Shown one piece after another: positions 62,002 to 64,000 of a DNA stretch of 64,000 nucleotides. This DNA is from Lachnospiraceae bacterium (GTDB lineage: Bacteria; Bacillota; Clostridia; Lachnospirales; Lachnospiraceae): contig JAAUZD010000023.1 of the NCBI GenBank assembly GCA_014804785.1, positions 266,291 to 330,290 on the forward strand, given 5' to 3'. Position 1 is the stretch's first letter, and each line of letters opens with the position of its first letter. The notes under the pieces were generated by a model. That model saw only the letters and a list, made by a program, of their open reading frames with translations. It was not told the DNA's origin and searched no databases. A program made the translations under genes and the position numbers.

Positions 62002-64000
62002 TATCCGCGCCCCCCTTGTAACTGTAAAACCATATTGCGCGTTGCGTTCCGCGTCTGTCTGGCTGCTTCCGACGGCGAAAGCGCCTTCGGCGAAGTGTAA
62101 CTGTTGTATTGATAAAAGTCCCCGCCCCGGCCGCCTGCTGCCCTGCTGCCGCCTTCTTCTACTGCCTGCGCCGCCCGTTCTGCCGCTTCGTTTATGTAGC
62201 CTTCCACGCGATTATAGAAAGTATCAAGCGGAAGGATCGCTTCGTCGCCTGCTTCTCCGCCGCCCTGCAGCTTCCCGCCGTACATGCCGAAAATTGTCGG
62301 GTTTTTCATAATTCCGCCTAATGCGTTCCATGATATATGCGGTACTGGAATTGATATTTTTGATCCGCCGTCCCCTTCTTTCGATTCAGATCCCCATGTG
62401 ATAGACAATTTCGGAAGCTTGATCGACTTTATACCTTCAACTAATGAATTTATCATTTTCTTTCCGGCGTCCAGTAAAGAAAAGCTGTCGAAAACACTTT
62501 TGATCTTATCTATCACATTCGTTTGGAACCACGAACCAATATTTTTAAATACGCCCGTTACATTGTCATAGGCTGCCTGAAATTTCTGTCTAAACCATTC
62601 CGGGACGCTTGACAATACATTTTTAATATCTGTCCACCGGGCCGAAAACCATTGTCCGATCCCTTTGAAAATATTCGTCACATTTGTATAGGCGTTTTGG
62701 AAGGTAGTCTGAAACCACGAAGCCACCGTCGAAAGCGCGTTCTGTATATCCTGCCACCGGGCCGCGAACCACTGGCCGATCGCTTTGAAGATATTCGTCA
62801 CATTTGTATAGGCATTTTGGAACATGGTTTGAAACCACGTCGCCACGGTTGAAAGTGCGTTCTTAATATCCGTCCACCTAGCCGCGAACCACTGGCCGAT
62901 CTCTTTGAAGATATTCGTCACGTTTGTATAGGCATTTTGGAACATGGTTTGAAACCACGTCGCCACTGCCGAAAGCGCGTTCTGTATATCCTGCCACCGG
63001 GCCGCGAACCACTGGCCGATCCCCTTAAATGTGTTCACTACCGCGTTATATGCTATCAGGAAGATAGAAGCTATAAATTCGCCGATTTCCGAAACGCCTT
63101 GCTTCACCGACTGCCAAGCGTTGACGAAGGTTTGCTTTATCCCTTCCCAAGCTTCGGCCCAAGTAGTGCCGAAAAAACTACAAACAACATTCAGAATATT
63201 TTTCAGTATGTTCACGTAATTTTGAAAAGTATTTTTCACAAACTCCCACGCGGCGCCGAAAATTTCTTTCACGCCCTGCAAACATTGATCCCAATTTCCG
63301 GTAAATATCCCGATAAATACATCAAGGATCCCCGTTATTACGTCTAAGACAAACGAAAAAATATTCGCTATCTGCTGAAAAGCGCCCTCGAAAAGCGGGG
63401 CTAAAAATTTACATAGTCCTTCCCACAATGCCCGGATCACGTCGGTTATATTTTCAAAGTTGAAGCCGATCGCGTTCAGCCTATCGACGATCCCTTGCGC
63501 GAAACTGTTAAATTTTTCTTTTATGCCGTTCCATATTGAAAGAATTTTGTTTCGGAAATCTTCGTTTGTCTGCCATAGGTGAACGAAGGCGGCCACAAGT
63601 GCGGCCACAACCGCGACGACGGCAGCCACGGGCGCGGCTATTGCGCCGAGTGAAGTTCCGGCCGCTGCTGCGTTCGCGGAAGCTGCGGTCAGTTTTGCGC
63701 CAAGCGAAGCAAAAGTCGAAGTCAGCTTCCCCACAAGGGAAACCGCCTTCCCGCCCGTCACCAGAAGCGGCCCGATCGCTGCCACGATTGCCGCTATTTT
63801 TATGATCTGCTGCTTCTGTTCTTCACTTAAACCCTTAAACCATTGTGTAATTTCTTTCACTTTATCAACCATTTTTGTTATCATAGGTTGAACCGTTGTC
63901 AATACGCTTTCTGCAAGTTCTTTTCCGGCTACTTTGACATTATTCAGCGCGATTTTTGATTGATCCCACGGATCTAAAGTCGCGTTGAATGTGTCTTCTA
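62001..64000 (-). CDS. Phage tape measure protein, N-terminal part outside the window
   Basis: The frame is open to the right edge; 665 residues are visible. The part just inside the edge reads DPWDQSKIALNNVKVAGKEL, typical of tape measure proteins. It is followed by hydrophobic helices (IIKIAAIVAAIGPLLVTGG; APVAAVVAVVAALVAAFV), then a long Trp/Phe-rich helical section with five 40-residue repeats (WFAARWQDIQNAL type). The C-terminus contains GGEAGDEAILPLD, a conserved end motif of this class. It sets tail length and may take part in DNA injection. A TTG at 63902 is not the true start. Confidence 0.92.
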   Translation of the reverse strand, partial: EDTFNATLDPWDQSKIALNNVKVAGKELAESVLTTVQPMITKMVDKVKEITQWFKGLSEEQKQQIIKIAAIVAAIGPLLVTGGKAVSLVGKLTSTFASLGAKLTAASANAAAAGTSLGAIAAPVAAVVAVVAALVAAFVHLWQTNEDFRNKILSIWNGIKEKFNSFAQGIVDRLNAIGFNFENITDVIRALWEGLCKFLAPLFEGAFQQIANIFSFVLDVITGILDVFIGIFTGNWDQCLQGVKEIFGAAWEFVKNTFQNYVNILKNILNVVCSFFGTTWAEAWEGIKQTFVNAWQSVKQGVSEIGEFIASIFLIAYNAVVNTFKGIGQWFAARWQDIQNALSAVATWFQTMFQNAYTNVTNIFKEIGQWFAARWTDIKNALSTVATWFQTMFQNAYTNVTNIFKAIGQWFAARWQDIQNALSTVASWFQTTFQNAYTNVTNIFKGIGQWFSARWTDIKNVLSSVPEWFRQKFQAAYDNVTGVFKNIGSWFQTNVIDKIKSVFDSFSLLDAGKKMINSLVEGIKSIKLPKLSITWGSESKEGDGGSKISIPVPHISWNALGGIMKNPTIFGMYGGKLQGGGEAGDEAILPLDTFYNRVEGYINEAAERAAQAVEEGGSRAAGGRGGDFYQYNSYTSPKALSPSEAARQTRNATRNMVLQLQGGRG
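62521..63120 (-). repeat. Five 120-bp tandem repeats inside the tape measure gene
   Basis: Units start at about 62521, 62641, 62761, 62881 and 63001, in exact 120-bp register (for example ACTGGCCGAT at 62771, 62891 and 63011). They code for 40-residue repeats of the type IGQWFAARWxDIxNALSxVA followed by WFQTxFQNAYTNVTNIFK. The middle three are nearly identical, while the outer two (62521 and 62641) have diverged, which shows recent unit duplication. Confidence 0.93.

Noticed and set aside
62521-63120. CRISPR-like regular repeats
   Set aside because: The 120-bp units are coding, lack unique spacers, and encode regular 40-aa repeats in the tape measure protein.

Overview
The window reads as a chromosome segment from a low-GC Gram-positive Clostridia, most likely a Lachnospiraceae-type gut anaerobe (inference). 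The reasons are AGGAGG-type ribosome sites, TTGACA/TATAAT promoters, a LexA system with GAAC-N4-GTTC boxes, the gene order radical SAM - DUF2344 - rng - rplU - prp - rpmA - obgE - yhbY - nadD - yqeK - rsfS, an L27 with a cleavable N-terminus beside its Prp protease, and both mreBCD and minCDE. From about 52.5 kb to the right edge the sequence is a siphovirus-type prophage, read leftward, with visibly more G+C-rich codons.

Layout. 1-3136 (+): end of a histidine operon (hisD partial, hisB, hisIE). 3248-12394 (+): small membrane protein, the radical SAM/DUF2344/RNase G set, a small lipoprotein, then the ribosomal protein and ribosome-assembly operon from rplU to rsfS. 12487-12708 (-): DUF378 protein. 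12866-17769 (+): branched-chain amino acid ABC transporter livJ-HMGF. 17788-24650: two cytidylate-kinase-like paralogs flanking lexA, a divergent SOS-type LysM protein (yneA-like), a tyrosine recombinase, ttcA, an AI-2E family permease, dtd and a small membrane protein. 24830-27055 (-): cstA and an unrecognised gene with a candidate attenuator leader. 27265-33089 (-): rluA-family synthase, lspA, aroB, sepF, yggS, a HlyD-like protein and a P-loop protein. 33181-42913 (-): cell shape and division block (D,D-carboxypeptidase, mgsA, rodA, minE, minD, minC, PBP2, mreD, mreC, mreB). 42930-52338 (-): radC, DUF4321, a PLP enzyme, miaA, mutL, mutS, miaB.

52536-64000 (-): prophage late region. In transcription order it holds the tape measure protein (cut by the window edge), distal tail protein, Gp37-like tail protein, a tail-fibre-like protein, a variable tail protein, a DGR accessory gene, a template repeat, a reverse transcriptase, small phage proteins, a terminator, membrane and holin genes, and an endolysin.

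The highlight is a complete diversity-generating retroelement (DGR) at 55725-59000. The 123-bp template repeat (57050-57172) and the variable repeat at the 3' end of the 378-aa tail gene (57882-58004) differ at 12 positions. All 12 are adenines of the template's coding (minus) strand, and none of the 93 non-adenine positions differ. The reverse transcriptase has YMDD and the DGR-type LGxxxSQ motif, and the order target - avd - TR - RT is the classical one. The system therefore appears built to diversify the C-terminal lectin-like tip of a phage tail protein. The accessory protein is longer (200 aa) than the classical Avd, and the RT gene overlaps the next phage gene by 107 nt.
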